Counted from the stretch's first letter, positions 6,743-16,024 are shown. The stretch is 64,000 nt of DNA from Motiliproteus sp. SC1-56 (GCF_017309075.1 NZ_JAEMGS010000013.1:39240-103239), one strand, 5' to 3'. The notes: a model not told the origin generated them from the letters alone. Numbers and translations are program-made.

Positions 6743-8020
6743 TTATTGACGTTGCAGCTCTAAGGACTCGCCTGGGTCAATGGTCCCATTCAGGTTTTCA
6801 TCAATCTGCAGGGTCAGGACGTCGCCGTTAACCTGCGCGAACAGGGGGATCACCCCAGCGGCAAAGTCGGTCAGCCCGGTATCCCCGTTACCGTCAAAGG
6901 TCTGGGTCACCGTCAACTGGCCGGTTTCGCTGTTGCGGGTGTAGGTTCCCCACTCCATGCCGGAGGTCTCGTTCGGCGAATCGATGGGCAGCGCCTCGTC
7001 GACTTCCAGGTGCAGGTAGGTGCCATCGGCAAAGAAGACGAACGCCAGCAGGTCGTTATCCGTCGCACTCGTCGCCCACGCGCCCACCAGGCCAGAGGGT
7101 TGCGAGCGCAGCAGCTCCAGGCTCTCCCCTTCGTCGATTGTCCCGTTGCCATTGTCATCGAACTGCAGGGTGAGCAGATCCCCTGAAACCTGGGTGAGCA
7201 GCAGGGCGTCGCTGCCTTCGAAGCCCGAGATCCCGGTATCGCCATTGTCGTCAAAGGTCACCGACACCGTAACCTGGCCGGTTTCGCTGTCTCGCGAGTA
7301 GGTGCCCCACTCCATACCGGACATCTCCCCGGGAACGTCGATGGGATCATCCTCGTCGACCTCCAGGTGCACGTAGGTGCCATCGGCGAAGAAGATGAAC
7401 GCCAGCAGGTCGTTGGCGGTCGCATTCGAGGTCCAGACGCCGCTGATATTGGCGTTGGCCACGAATGTCTCGCCCTCGGACACCAGAGTGTCTTCGAAAT
7501 GGGCAATCGCCTCGCTTTCCGATACCAGCGTCGTGTTCGCGGCGCCGGAGTTCGCCACCAGGGTGGTCACGGCGGCCGACGCTTCGAAGTCGCTGACCGA
7601 TTGGCTGAAGTCCACAGCGGATGCCCAATCCTCCGCGCCGCTGGCGATGCTGATGCCGTTGTCGGGATCGCCGTCGTCATCCAGAGACTGGAGCAGGCGG
7701 GTGATGTTGACCACGGTCGAGTCGGCGGTGTTGTCGGTCCCCGCCAGGTCCAGCGGCGTGACGGTGCCCGAGGCGGTCACCGGCGGAAATTCCAGCTCGC
7801 CGATGAAAAAGGTAACGGTCTCACCGTCGGAGTACTCGTATTCACCGTTGGCGTCGGTCACCCCTTCTTTGGTTGCCGTGCGGTAGCCGATATTGGCAAC
7901 CGGGCTATCCAGAAACACCCCGGTGTTCGATGAGGTCTGCGAGCTTGAAGAACTCCCGCATCCAGAAAGTGCAAAAGCGATGGTTGATGCAGATACAACG
8001 ATTCCGATTTTCGTCATCAT
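6743..8020 (-). CDS. Lipoprotein with duplicated C-terminal module
   Basis: The protein has 425 residues with a lipoprotein signal peptide and lipobox (ALSGC), then a Ser-rich linker, so it is probably anchored in the outer membrane. GGGGAAGG lies just upstream of the start. Residues ~40-180 include a VANIGYRTAT...TDANGEYEYSDGETVTFFIG segment typical of bacterial surface lipoproteins. The C-terminal half holds two tandem ~110-residue copies, each with LLAF(I/V)FFADGTY, SGMEWGTY, SETGQ(V/L)TV and a calcium-loop-like DxNxNGTIDxGE. I do not recognise a specific function; a surface-binding role is plausible. Confidence 0.75.
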   Translation of the reverse strand: MMTKIGIVVSASTIAFALSGCGSSSSSQTSSNTGVFLDSPVANIGYRTATKEGVTDANGEYEYSDGETVTFFIGELEFPPVTASGTVTPLDLAGTDNTADSTVVNITRLLQSLDDDGDPDNGISIASGAEDWASAVDFSQSVSDFEASAAVTTLVANSGAANTTLVSESEAIAHFEDTLVSEGETFVANANISGVWTSNATANDLLAFIFFADGTYVHLEVDEDDPIDVPGEMSGMEWGTYSRDSETGQVTVSVTFDDNGDTGISGFEGSDALLLTQVSGDLLTLQFDDNGNGTIDEGESLELLRSQPSGLVGAWATSATDNDLLAFVFFADGTYLHLEVDEALPIDSPNETSGMEWGTYTRNSETGQLTVTQTFDGNGDTGLTDFAAGVIPLFAQVNGDVLTLQIDENLNGTIDPGESLELQRQ

Positions 8021-8219
8021 GCCTTCCCCTGTGGGTTCATCGAGATCGATTACTTAACCACAGAATAAAGTGACATAAAACAATTAATTGGTCGTAATAA
8101 CTGAGAATTCAAAGCAGCAGTGGGCGCTATGTGCGGTTGGAGAACTCAGGGATCCAGGCATGCCGGGCGTAACGCTCCTTTATCCCGTGCCGAATTAAGC
8201 CGCGTGCGGAATTAAGTCG

Positions 8220-8253
8220 CTTGCTGAATCAGGGGGCTTGCTGAATCAGGGGG
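8220..8253 (+). repeat. Two tandem copies of a 17-bp unit
   Basis: CTTGCTGAATCAGGGGG occurs twice in a row, followed by a partial third copy (CTTGAAT). Degenerate related units (GTGCCGAATTAAG, GTGCGGAATTAAG) precede it. Confidence 0.7.
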
Positions 8254-8256
8254 CTT

Positions 8257-8276
8257 GAATGCCGCGAGGCCAGGGC
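8257..8276 (+). repeat. Short dispersed repeat, copy 2
   Basis: GAATGCCGCGAGGCCAGGG matches 4701-4719 except for one base. It follows the 17-bp tandem repeat directly. Confidence 0.55.
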
Positions 8277-8413
8277 AGGAGGCAGACGCAAAAGCGCTTG
8301 CCCCCTTCTTCGGGCGGCTTGTTGACAGAAGGGGAACAGACCGGACAGGCGACAATACCGGGCAGGCGACAGTTGCCCGAGCTGCTACCCGGATCGGACG
8401 CAGCCCCTCCCGG

Positions 8414-9466
8414 TTACTGCGCCTGCGAAGGGCGTCCGAAGAAGCCGCCGAGGGCGGTGCCCAGCGCCTCGCTGCGCTCGGGGTTGCGAAAGCTCTCCAT
8501 CACCGGGCCGCGCATGCCGGGCAGGAACACCAGGTCCGCGACCACCCGGTTGAAGCAGGCCTGGCCCGCCTTGTTCAGCGCCAGGGCCTCGAAAAAGGCG
8601 GTGCGCAGGGAGGCCTCGGTCAGATCCCGCCAGCAGCGGCTGGCGATGGCGGCGATCACCTCGGGCTCGTGGGCGTAGGGGGTCTGCAGCACCCGCTCGA
8701 TGGCCTGCTGGCGCAGCGTTGCCGGGCGGCCCTGGGAGAGGCCGCGCAGCAGGGCGCCGATCAGGTTGGGGCTGGCCTGGCCCTGCAGCAGTTCGGTCTC
8801 CAGGCGCTGGCCCAGGGCTTCGCTCAGGCGGTGGCCGGGTTCGGCGTGCTCAAGGCTGGCGGCCAGGGCTTCCAGCGGTGGCGTCGGCAGGTGGTGCAGG
8901 GCGTTGGTGAGGCGCGCCTCGTTGTCTTGCTCTTCGAGCCGGGCCGCCATGTCGGCGATGCCTTGCAGCCCCAGCTGGTCCCAGCCCTCGTAGCCCGCAT
9001 CGCCGCCGAAGTAGGCCCGGGCGGGCTGGTAGTAGGCGGAAACGGGCTGCTTCAGGGTCAGGGTGGCGCGGGCGTGGAAAGCGGCCATCTTCTCCTGGTC
9101 GGGGGTGAAGGAGAAGGGGTTGTCCTTGAGCGGATCCTCTTCGGCGCTGCGTTCGAGCAGCTGGTCGCCGACGCTGCGGGCCAGGCGGTGGAGGAAGTCG
9201 TCGCGGGCGGCCTGCACCAGCAGGCCCTGCTCATCGAGGGGCAGCTTGAGGAACCACACCAGGTGCTGGTCCACCTGCTTGGGGTTCCAGAGCAGCACCG
9301 CGATCCAGGCCTGGTGCAGAAACGGCAGCGGGTAGGGCAGCTCTGCGCGCTCAAAGCGCAGGAAAGTCTCGGGGGAGAGCTTGCTCACCCGGCGGCCCAT
9401 GTCGAACAGGCGAAACTGTGCGTCGGTGGAGCGGAGGAATTCGGTGAGGGTTTGAATCGGCTGCAT
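8414..9466 (-). CDS. DUF3549 family protein
   Basis: The protein has about 350 residues, starting at the internal MQPIQTLTEFLRSTDAQFRLFDMGRRV, which matches how I recall this family beginning; the open frame extends 12 codons further to 9502 without a ribosome-binding site. It is a soluble, mostly helical protein without signal peptide. The family is found in pseudomonads and related marine gammaproteobacteria and has no assigned function. It is divergent from the GIY-YIG gene. Confidence 0.78.
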   Translation of the reverse strand: MQPIQTLTEFLRSTDAQFRLFDMGRRVSKLSPETFLRFERAELPYPLPFLHQAWIAVLLWNPKQVDQHLVWFLKLPLDEQGLLVQAARDDFLHRLARSVGDQLLERSAEEDPLKDNPFSFTPDQEKMAAFHARATLTLKQPVSAYYQPARAYFGGDAGYEGWDQLGLQGIADMAARLEEQDNEARLTNALHHLPTPPLEALAASLEHAEPGHRLSEALGQRLETELLQGQASPNLIGALLRGLSQGRPATLRQQAIERVLQTPYAHEPEVIAAIASRCWRDLTEASLRTAFFEALALNKAGQACFNRVVADLVFLPGMRGPVMESFRNPERSEALGTALGGFFGRPSQAQ

Positions 9467-9519
9467 GCAAGAGGTCCGGCTTGGGGTAAACTGGCGGGCC
9501 ATTCTAGCATTCTCAGGCA

Positions 9520-9807
9520 GTGATCGGGACCGGGGTTTTGGCGGAGCAGATTTCCCAGGATTGGTACCTCTATATTGTCCGCACCCAGGGCGGGCTGCTC
9601 TACACCGGCATCACCACCGACGTGGAGCGGCGCTTCAAGGAGCACGCCAGCGGGCGGGGGGCCAAGTTCTTCCGCCGCGACCCGCCGGAGGCGGTGGTCT
9701 ACCGGGCGGCGTTTCCCGACCGGGGGGCGGCCAGCCGCGAGGAGGCACGGATCAAGAAACTGTCCCGGATCAAAAAACTGCACATGATCGCCGGTAAAAA
9801 GGCTTAA
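9520..9807 (+). CDS. GIY-YIG nuclease superfamily protein (YhbQ/UPF0213-like)
   Basis: The protein is 95 residues from a GTG start and is a stand-alone GIY-YIG domain: WYLYIVRTQGGLLYTGITTDVERRFKEH contains the two motif strands (variant YIV and YTG) and the catalytic-type Arg. The C-terminus RIKKLSRIKKLHMI is typical of the YhbQ group, small proteins implicated in DNA damage response or repair. The exact start is uncertain because no strong ribosome-binding site is visible. Confidence 0.85.
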   Translation: MIGTGVLAEQISQDWYLYIVRTQGGLLYTGITTDVERRFKEHASGRGAKFFRRDPPEAVVYRAAFPDRGAASREEARIKKLSRIKKLHMIAGKKA

Positions 9808-9843
9808 TTGTCATATGTCTATAGAACTTTGACCGGGGATCCC

Positions 9844-9849
9844 TATAAT
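9844..9849 (+). promoter_or_regulatory. Consensus -10 box before the DUF1538 operon
   Basis: TATAAT occurs 36 bases upstream of the first DUF1538 start. No convincing -35 box is found at 16-18 bases, so an activator may be needed. Confidence 0.45.
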
Positions 9850-9884
9850 CGGCCGGGAAATTTTGGTTGTGGAGGTGACAGGAC

Positions 9885-10619
9885 TTGAAACGGTCCATGC
9901 TGGCACTGGGGCGATCGATGGTCGGCAGTTTGCGCGATTTGGCCCCCATTATCCTGGTGATCGGTTTTTTTCAGCTGGTGGTGCTGCAGCAGCCCATTCC
10001 GGACCTCGCCGGCCTGCTGGTCGGGGTCGTGTTCGTCGTCCTGGGCCTCACCTTCTTCATCTTCGGCCTGGAGATGGGGCTCTTTCCCATCGGTGAATCC
10101 ATGGCCCACGCCTTTGCCCGCAAGGGCAGCGTGGTCTGGCTGATCGTCTTCGCCTTTGCCCTGGGGTTCGGCACCACGGTGGCCGAGCCTGCGCTGATCG
10201 CGGTGGCCGCGGAAGCGGCCCAGGTGGCGGCCGGGGGCGGCATGATCGAGGACAACGCCGACGCCCGCGCCGTGTACGCCACGGGGCTGCGCTTTACCGT
10301 CGCCTTCTCGGTGGGGCTGGCCATCATCCTCGGGGTGCTCAGGATCCTCAAGGGCTGGTCGATCCAGTACATGATCATCGGCGGTTACATCCTGGTGGTG
10401 ATCATGACCGCGGTGGCCCCCCGGGAGATTATCGGCATTGCTTACGACTCGGGCGGGGTGACCACCTCCACCATCACGGTGCCGCTGGTGACCGCGCTGG
10501 GGGTGGGGCTGGCTTCTTCCATCGAGGGGCGTAACCCCATGACCGACGGCTTCGGCCTGATCGCCTTCGCCTCGCTCACCCCGATGATTTTCGTAATGGC
10601 TTACGGGATGTTGATCTGA
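9885..10619 (+). CDS. DUF1538 integral membrane protein, first copy
   Basis: The protein has 244 residues from a TTG start supported by GGAGG nine bases upstream. It has about six to seven hydrophobic helices. The segments [12 protein letters not shown] and [18 protein letters not shown] are conserved in the paralogue encoded next. The fold and repeats suggest a transporter or channel, but no substrate is known to me. Its stop overlaps the next start by one base (TGATG), so the two are translationally coupled. The following PII-like and CBS proteins suggest control by nucleotide or nitrogen/energy state. Confidence 0.85.
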   Translation: MKRSMLALGRSMVGSLRDLAPIILVIGFFQLVVLQQPIPDLAGLLVGVVFVVLGLTFFIFGLEMGLFPIGESMAHAFARKGSVVWLIVFAFALGFGTTVAEPALIAVAAEAAQVAAGGGMIEDNADARAVYATGLRFTVAFSVGLAIILGVLRILKGWSIQYMIIGGYILVVIMTAVAPREIIGIAYDSGGVTTSTITVPLVTALGVGLASSIEGRNPMTDGFGLIAFASLTPMIFVMAYGMLI

Positions 10620-11413
10620 TGGAGCTGCTGACGAGTCTGCTGGGGATCTTCCTGGCCACCCTGAAAGACGTGCTGCCGATCGCGGCCATCATCTTCGGCT
10701 TCCAGCTGTTTGTAATCCGCCGCCCCATCCCCAACCTGAAGCGGGTGCTGGTGGGGTTCGGCTACGTGGTGGTGGGGTTGGCCTTCTTTCTGCTGGGGCT
10801 GGAGAAAGCGCTCTTTCCCCTTGGCCGGCTGATGGCCGAGCAGCTCACCGACCCGGAGTTTATCCGCCAGGGGGTGGCCGATGCGGCGCAGGCGCTGCGC
10901 TGGGAGGATTACTACTGGGTCTATATCTTCGCCTTCGCCATCGGCGCCAGCACCACCATCGCCGAGCCGTCGCTGATCGCGGTGGCGATCAAGGCCAACG
11001 AGGTGTCGGGCGGGGCCATCGGCGTCTGGGGACTGCGCATCGCGGTGGCCCTGGGGGTGGCGGTGGGAATCGCCCTGGGCAGCTATCGCATCGTCACCGG
11101 GCTGCCGATTCATTACTTTATTATTGCCGGCTACATCGTGGTGGTGATCCAGACCTGGTTCGCCCCCAAGATGATCATTCCCCTGGCCTACGACTCGGGC
11201 GGGGTGACTACCTCCACCGTGACCGTGCCCCTGGTGGCGGCCCTGGGGCTGGGGCTGGCCGAGACCGTGCCGGGGCGCAGTGCGCTGCTGGACGGCTTTG
11301 GCCTGATCGCCTTCGCCAGCCTGTTTCCGATCATGTCGGTCATGGCCTATGCCCAGTTGGCCGAGTTCCGCGCCAAGCGGGCGCGGCGGTTGCAGGCGGA
11401 TGATGAGAGTTAA
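10619..11413 (+). CDS. DUF1538 integral membrane protein, second copy
   Basis: The protein has 264 residues and is clearly paralogous to the previous one: FFLLGLEKALFPLG, STTIAEPSLIAVAIKANE and [18 protein letters not shown] align with its motifs. The pair probably forms a heteromeric pore or carrier, equivalent to a two-repeat protein split in two. The C-terminus is basic (RAKRARR). It is followed after 23 bases by the PII-like gene. Confidence 0.85.
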   Translation: MELLTSLLGIFLATLKDVLPIAAIIFGFQLFVIRRPIPNLKRVLVGFGYVVVGLAFFLLGLEKALFPLGRLMAEQLTDPEFIRQGVADAAQALRWEDYYWVYIFAFAIGASTTIAEPSLIAVAIKANEVSGGAIGVWGLRIAVALGVAVGIALGSYRIVTGLPIHYFIIAGYIVVVIQTWFAPKMIIPLAYDSGGVTTSTVTVPLVAALGLGLAETVPGRSALLDGFGLIAFASLFPIMSVMAYAQLAEFRAKRARRLQADDES

Positions 11414-11436
11414 ACCTTTGCATCGGGAGAGCACCT

Positions 11437-11787
11437 ATGCACTTTAAACTGATCCTCGCTTTCGTCGAGGACTCCGAGACCAACTCGGTGATGAAGGCGG
11501 CCCGGGAAGCGGGCGCCACGGGGGCGACGGTGATCACCAACGCCCGCGGCGAGGGGTTGAAGCAGTCGAAGACCTTCCTGGGGTTGAGTCTGGATACCCA
11601 GCGCGACGTGGTGCTCTTTATTGTCGAGGAGCACCTGAGCCGGCAGATTCTGGAGACCATTGCCGAGGTGGGCTGTTTCGACTCCAAGCCCGGCACCGGC
11701 ATGGCGGTGCAGATCGACGTTGAAGACGCGGTGGGGGTGGCCCACCAGGTAGAAAAGCTATCAGGTCAGATTGAGGAAAAGCTATGA
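11437..11787 (+). CDS. PII-like (GlnB-family fold) regulatory protein
   Basis: The protein has 116 residues with a PII-like pattern: MHFKLILAFVEDSETNSVMKAAREAGATGATVI at the N-terminus and a ferredoxin-like second half ending in KPGTGMAVQIDVEDAVGV. The T-loop segment GEGLKQSKTFLGLSLDTQRD lacks the uridylylated Tyr context of GlnB/GlnK, so it belongs to a PII-like branch. PII-like proteins bind nucleotides and gate neighbouring membrane proteins, which fits the two DUF1538 genes upstream. Its end overlaps the CBS gene by four bases. Confidence 0.8.
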   Translation: MHFKLILAFVEDSETNSVMKAAREAGATGATVITNARGEGLKQSKTFLGLSLDTQRDVVLFIVEEHLSRQILETIAEVGCFDSKPGTGMAVQIDVEDAVGVAHQVEKLSGQIEEKL

Positions 11788-12179
11788 GTGAGTCATCGAT
11801 CACCCGGGCCCGGGATGTAATGAAGTCGGACTTTGCCCTGGTGGACGGGCTGATCACCGTGGCCCAGGCACTGGAAACCGCCCGGGAGCAGCGCATCCGC
11901 GTCCTGGTCGTTAAGAAGCGTCACGTAGACGACGAGTTTGGCTTGGTGCTGCTCTCCGATATCGCCAAGCAGGTGATTGCCAAGGACCGTTCCCCCGAGC
12001 GGGTCAACGTCTACGAAATCATGGCCAAGCCCGTGATCGCGGTGCGCTCCACCATGGACGTGCGCTACATCGCCCGCCTGTTCGAAAACGTGGGCATCTC
12101 CATGGCGCCGGTGATCGACGGCGACGAGGTGCTGGGCGTGGTCAGCTACAACGACATCGTTCTGGACGGCCTGATCTAA
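11784..12179 (+). CDS. Two-CBS-domain protein
   Basis: The protein has 131 residues made of two CBS motifs: ARDVMKSDFALVDGLITVAQAL...LVLLSDIAKQV and VYEIMAKPVIAVRSTMDVRYIARLFENVGISMAPVIDGDEVLGVVSYNDIV. CBS pairs bind adenine nucleotides. The ATGA overlap with the PII-like gene shows it is the last gene of the DUF1538 operon. It probably works with the PII-like protein to set transporter activity; this is inferred from context. Confidence 0.9.
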   Translation: MSESSITRARDVMKSDFALVDGLITVAQALETAREQRIRVLVVKKRHVDDEFGLVLLSDIAKQVIAKDRSPERVNVYEIMAKPVIAVRSTMDVRYIARLFENVGISMAPVIDGDEVLGVVSYNDIVLDGLI

Positions 12180-12206
12180 GCGCCGTCCATTCAGCCAGGC
12201 GTGGCC

Positions 12207-12536
12207 TCAGTGAGGCCGCGTCAGGGTCCGGTCGAGGGCGGCCAGCGCCTCCAGCAGCGCGGAACAGTCCTGCTCCAACTCTTTGAAACTCTCCTCGGCG
12301 ATCGCCTGGATGTTGCAGCTGGAGGGCAGCGGGTGGCCGCCCTCCAGCAGCGCGTGCATGCGCGGAATCAGCAGCCACTGCAGCCACTCGCTGAGGCTCA
12401 GGGTATCCACGCAGAAGGGCTCGGTGCTGGCCAGGGCCTCGGGGCTGGGAGGGGTCTCCCGCCACAGCTCCAGCTCTTTGAGCTCGGTTTCGATCTGCAC
12501 CAGTAGGGTGCGGACTTCGTGCCTGTGCTGCTCCAT
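12207..12536 (-). CDS. yqcC: YqcC family (DUF446) protein
   Basis: The protein has 109 residues from the ATG at 12536, two bases after the stop of the DAHP synthase gene. The pattern of this helical family is visible: LKELELWRETPPSPEALASTEPFCVDTLSLSEWLQWLLIPRMHALLEGG. Its function is unknown; in Enterobacteria it is linked to truC. Here it is probably cotranscribed with aroF and convergent with the CBS gene. Confidence 0.87.
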   Translation of the reverse strand: MEQHRHEVRTLLVQIETELKELELWRETPPSPEALASTEPFCVDTLSLSEWLQWLLIPRMHALLEGGHPLPSSCNIQAIAEESFKELEQDCSALLEALAALDRTLTRPH

Positions 12537-12538
12537 GG

Positions 12539-13891
12539 TCAGCTCCTGCGCGCCGACTTGAGGGTGTCCGCAATCAGAAAGGCCAGCTCCAGCGCCTGGT
12601 CGGCGTTGAGGCGCGGGTCGCAGTGGGTGTGGTAACGGTCCCCCAGGCGCTCCTCGGTGATGCGGTAGGCGCCGCCGATACACTCGGTGACGTTCTGTCC
12701 GGTCATTTCAAAGTGCACGCCGCCGGCGTAAGTGCCTTCTGCGCGGTGCACGTCGAAAAACCCTTTCATCTCCGCCAGGATGCTGTCCACCGCCCGGGTC
12801 TTGAAGCCGTTGTGTGCCTTGATGGTGTTGCCGTGCATGGGGTCGCAGCTCCAGAGTACCTGCCGGCCTTCTGCCTTGACCCGCCGTACCAGGGGCGCGA
12901 GCTTCTCGGTCACCTGCTCGGCCCCCATCCGTGAAATCAGGTTGAGCCGGCCCGGGGCGTTCTCCGGGTTGAGGATGTCGATCAGCTGGATCAGCTCGTC
13001 CGGGTCCATGGTCGGGCCCACCTTGACTCCCACCGGGTTATGCACCCCGCGCAGGAACTCGACGTGGGCGCCGTCCGGCTGGCGGGTGCGATCCCCGATC
13101 CAGAGCATGTGGGCCGAGCAGTCGTACCAGTCGCCGCTGAGGCTGTCGCGGCGGGTCAGGGCCTGCTCGTAGTTGAGCAGCAGGGCCTCGTGGGAGGTGT
13201 AGAGGGAGGTTTCGTGAATCTGCGGCGTGTTGCCCGCCTCGATGCCGCAGGCGGCCATAAAGGCCAGGGCCTGGTCGATCTGGTCGGCAAGGTTCTGGTA
13301 TTTCTCGCCCAGGGGGCTCTTTTCGACGAAGTCCAGGTTCCACTGGTGCACCTTGCTCAAATCGGCAAAGCCGCCCTGGGCGAAGGCGCGCAGCAGGTTC
13401 TGGGTGGCGGCGGCCTGGTGGTAGGCCTGCAGCAGCCGGTCGGGGTCGGGCACCCGCGCCGCCTCGGTGAACTCGATGTCGTTGACGATGTCGCCGCGGT
13501 AGCTGGGCAGTTCCTGGCCGTCCTGGGACTCCATGTCGGCGGAACGGGGCTTGGCGAACTGGCCGGCCAGGCGGCCCACCTTGACCACCGGGCAGCTGCC
13601 GGCAAAGGTCAGCACCACCGCCATCTGCAGCATCACCTTGAAGGTGTCGCGAATGTTGTCGGCGTGAAACTCGGCGAAGCTCTCGGCGCAGTCACCGCCT
13701 TGCAGCAGGAACGCCCGGCCCTCGGTCACGGCCTCGAACTGCTGGCGCAGGGCGCGCACTTCCCCGGCGAAGACCAGGGGCGGGCGTTGGGCGAGGATGC
13801 TCTCGACGCGGTTGACCGCGTCCGCGGAGGGGTAGTTGGGTTGCTGCAGGATGGGCTTGCTGCGCCAGCTCTCGGGGGACCAGGGGGTCAT
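12539..13891 (-). CDS. Class II 3-deoxy-7-phosphoheptulonate (DAHP) synthase
   Basis: The protein has 450 residues, the usual length for the plant/pseudomonad-type enzyme that joins phosphoenolpyruvate and erythrose 4-phosphate in the first step of the shikimate pathway. The family hallmark [14 protein letters not shown] lies near residue 65, with [45 protein letters not shown] and DPMHGNTI following in order. A leader peptide or attenuator is not evident. Class II enzymes are common in Pseudomonas relatives. Confidence 0.96.
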   Translation of the reverse strand: MTPWSPESWRSKPILQQPNYPSADAVNRVESILAQRPPLVFAGEVRALRQQFEAVTEGRAFLLQGGDCAESFAEFHADNIRDTFKVMLQMAVVLTFAGSCPVVKVGRLAGQFAKPRSADMESQDGQELPSYRGDIVNDIEFTEAARVPDPDRLLQAYHQAAATQNLLRAFAQGGFADLSKVHQWNLDFVEKSPLGEKYQNLADQIDQALAFMAACGIEAGNTPQIHETSLYTSHEALLLNYEQALTRRDSLSGDWYDCSAHMLWIGDRTRQPDGAHVEFLRGVHNPVGVKVGPTMDPDELIQLIDILNPENAPGRLNLISRMGAEQVTEKLAPLVRRVKAEGRQVLWSCDPMHGNTIKAHNGFKTRAVDSILAEMKGFFDVHRAEGTYAGGVHFEMTGQNVTECIGGAYRITEERLGDRYHTHCDPRLNADQALELAFLIADTLKSARRS

Positions 13892-14032
13892 AACTCCAAA
13901 CCTTGTTCAGACGACGGGAAAGAAAAGAGCTAGTGTACGCGCTGGACCGAATGATACAAGGGTGGCGCCAGGACCCGTGGGCCTTTGGGGGCCTCGGGAC
14001 TGGCAGGTGACTGGACCGGTGGGGCTATCGGC

Positions 14033-14953
14033 TTAGCGGGCGCTGGCGCGAATGCCGCTGAGGGACTGGAAGCAGGTCTCCCGCGCGGTGGCAATGAAAT
14101 CGCGCATGAACTCGGCGTCGCGCTGGTCTTCGCGCAGGGCGGCGTAGAGGGTGGACCAGAGGCCTTTGCTCCCCAGTGGCCGGGCGACCACGTAATCCCG
14201 CTCCAAATACTCGGTGAGCGCCCAGTTGGGCAGGGCGCTGAGTCCCCGGCCGCTGGCGACCAGCTGCAGCATCATGACTGTGAGCTCGGCGGTGCGCACC
14301 TCGGCGGGCTCGGTGTCCGCCGGGTCCAGGAACTTGGTGAAGACATCCAGGCGGTTGCGGTCCACCGGGTAGCAGATGAGGGTCTGGTCCTCAAGGTCGT
14401 GCGGTTCAATGTGGTTCTTTCGGGCCAGGGGGTGATTCTTGGCCATGGCCAGCAGCATCTCGTAGGCGAACAGGGGTTCGTAACAGATGCCGTTGATGGG
14501 CTGGGGGTCCGAGGTGATCACCAGGTCCAGCTCGCCGCGGGCCAGCACCGGCAGCGGGGAGAAGTTGAAGCCGCCGGCCAGGTCCATCTCCACTTCCGGC
14601 CAGTTCTCGCGGAAGTGGTCGATGGTGGGCATCAGCCACTGGAAACAGCTGTGGCACTCGATGGACATGTTGAGGCGTCCGGCCTCGCCGTCGGCGAGGC
14701 GGGCGACATCCCGCTCGGCGTTGCGCATCATGGGCAGCACTTCGTCCGCCAGGGTGAGTAAGCGCTGACCGGCGCTGGTGAAGCAGATGGGCTTGGTCTT
14801 GCGGATGAACAGCGAGCAGTTGAGCCGTTCTTCGAGATCCTTGATCTGGTGGGAGAGGGCGGACTGGGTGAGGTAGACCCGTTCGGCCGCTTCCACCAGG
14901 CTTCCGGTGTCACGCAGCGCCGCCAGGGTCTTCAGGTGTCTCAGCTCGATCAT
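14033..14953 (-). CDS. metR: LysR-type regulator MetR
   Basis: The protein has 306 residues from the start at 14953, which has GAGAGG six bases upstream; the longer frame to 15013 adds 20 unlikely residues. The HTH is MIELRHLKTLAALRDTGSLVEAAE...TQSALSHQIKDLE. The effector domain carries the MetR signatures IECHSCFQWLMP, GELDLVITSDP and RTAELTVMMLQLVASGRGLSALPNWA. MetR activates methionine-cycle genes with homocysteine as coregulator. No met gene is adjacent; it lies between aroF and argF. Confidence 0.93.
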   Translation of the reverse strand: MIELRHLKTLAALRDTGSLVEAAERVYLTQSALSHQIKDLEERLNCSLFIRKTKPICFTSAGQRLLTLADEVLPMMRNAERDVARLADGEAGRLNMSIECHSCFQWLMPTIDHFRENWPEVEMDLAGGFNFSPLPVLARGELDLVITSDPQPINGICYEPLFAYEMLLAMAKNHPLARKNHIEPHDLEDQTLICYPVDRNRLDVFTKFLDPADTEPAEVRTAELTVMMLQLVASGRGLSALPNWALTEYLERDYVVARPLGSKGLWSTLYAALREDQRDAEFMRDFIATARETCFQSLSGIRASAR

Positions 14954-15077
14954 CACTGCCTCTCGAGGTTGAATGTCGCTTATTAGGTTGGCTGTTGTAT
15001 GAGCGAAATTCAAGCATTGGCGACAACCCGGCGGCGCCCGCTCCTAGCGCGCGCCGACCGGTGCCGCCGCCGTTTTC

Positions 15078-15989
15078 TCAGCGGTGGCCGAACAGCAGGA
15101 ACTCCATCAGTGCCTTCTGGGCATGCAGCCGGTTTTCCGCTTCGTCAAAGACCACCGAGCGGCTGTCTTCGAGCATGTCCTCGCTGATCTCTTCGCCCCG
15201 GTGGGCGGGCAGGCAGTGCATGAAAAGGGCGTCCTCGGCGGCACCGTTCATCAGCGCGGGCGAGACCTGGAAGCCCGCGAAAGCCTGCATGCGGGCGGCC
15301 TGCTCTTCTTCCTGGCCCATGGAGGCCCAGACGTCGGTGACCACCAGGTGGGCCCCGCTCACGGCCTCTTGCGGGGAACGCAGCAGCTGGACCCGATCGG
15401 CGTTGGCCGCCATCAGTCCGGCGTCGGGTTCAAACCCCTCGGGGCAGGCGATGCGCAGCTCGAAGCCGAACTGGCGGGCGGCGTTGATGTAGGAGTTGCA
15501 CATGTTGTTGCCGTCCCCGATCCAGGCCACGGTTTTGCCGCGAATGCTGCCGCGATGCTCCACGTAAGTCTGGATATCGGCCAGCAGCTGGCAGGGGTGG
15601 TAGTCGTCGGTCAGGGCGTTGATCACCGGGACCTGGCTGTATTCGGCGAAGCGTTCCAGCTGCCCGTGGTCGAAGGTGCGGACCATGATGATATCCAGCA
15701 TGCGGGAGATTACCCGGGCGCTGTCCTCGATCGGCTCGCCCCGGCCCAGTTGGGTGTCCCGCGGGGAGAGAAAGATGGCGCTGCCGCCGAACTGGGACAT
15801 GCCGGCCTCGAAAGAGACCCGGGTGCGGGTGGAGGATTTCTCGAAAATCATGCCCAACACACGGCTTTTCATTGGCTCGTAGACTTCGCCCCGGGCGCGC
15901 ATCGCCTTGAGTTCGATGGCGCGCTGGATCACCTTGTCCAGCTCGTCGGGGGTGAGATCCAGCAGGGTCAGAAAGTGTCGGGTGGCCAT
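15078..15989 (-). CDS. argF: Ornithine carbamoyltransferase
   Basis: The protein has 303 residues, as usual for the anabolic enzyme that makes citrulline from ornithine and carbamoyl phosphate. The carbamoyl-phosphate loop [11 protein letters not shown] is at ~50-61, the ornithine-side motif [11 protein letters not shown] near ~265 and [20 protein letters not shown] in between. It lies 63 bases downstream of the ArgD-type aminotransferase on the same strand, with a strong hairpin in the gap. The two probably form an arginine biosynthesis unit. Confidence 0.97.
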   Translation of the reverse strand: MATRHFLTLLDLTPDELDKVIQRAIELKAMRARGEVYEPMKSRVLGMIFEKSSTRTRVSFEAGMSQFGGSAIFLSPRDTQLGRGEPIEDSARVISRMLDIIMVRTFDHGQLERFAEYSQVPVINALTDDYHPCQLLADIQTYVEHRGSIRGKTVAWIGDGNNMCNSYINAARQFGFELRIACPEGFEPDAGLMAANADRVQLLRSPQEAVSGAHLVVTDVWASMGQEEEQAARMQAFAGFQVSPALMNGAAEDALFMHCLPAHRGEEISEDMLEDSRSVVFDEAENRLHAQKALMEFLLFGHR

Positions 15990-16001
15990 ATAAAATACCT
16001 C

Positions 16002-16024
16002 AAGCCCCCGGCCTGCGGGGGCTT
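16002..16024 (-). terminator. Hairpin between the argD-like gene and argF
   Basis: AAGCCCCCG and CGGGGGCTT form a perfect 9-bp stem with a 5-base loop in the 63-base gap. On the minus strand it is followed by GAGGTATTTTAT, only loosely T-rich. It may be a partial terminator or a stabilising element setting the argD:argF ratio. Confidence 0.45.

Larger units (their letters stand above)
8021..8413. other. Intergenic region with short tandem repeats
   Basis: I see no gene in these 393 bases. The first ~100 bases are AT-rich and probably hold the lipoprotein promoter. Bases 8220-8253 are two exact copies of a 17-mer, and 8257-8275 match 4701-4719. Bases 8343-8385 hold two imperfect copies of GG(A/G)CAGGCGACA. 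Confidence 0.6.

Noticed and set aside
9828..9834. TTTGACC as a -35 for the TATAAT at 9844
   Set aside because: The spacing is only about nine bases, far below the normal 16-18.
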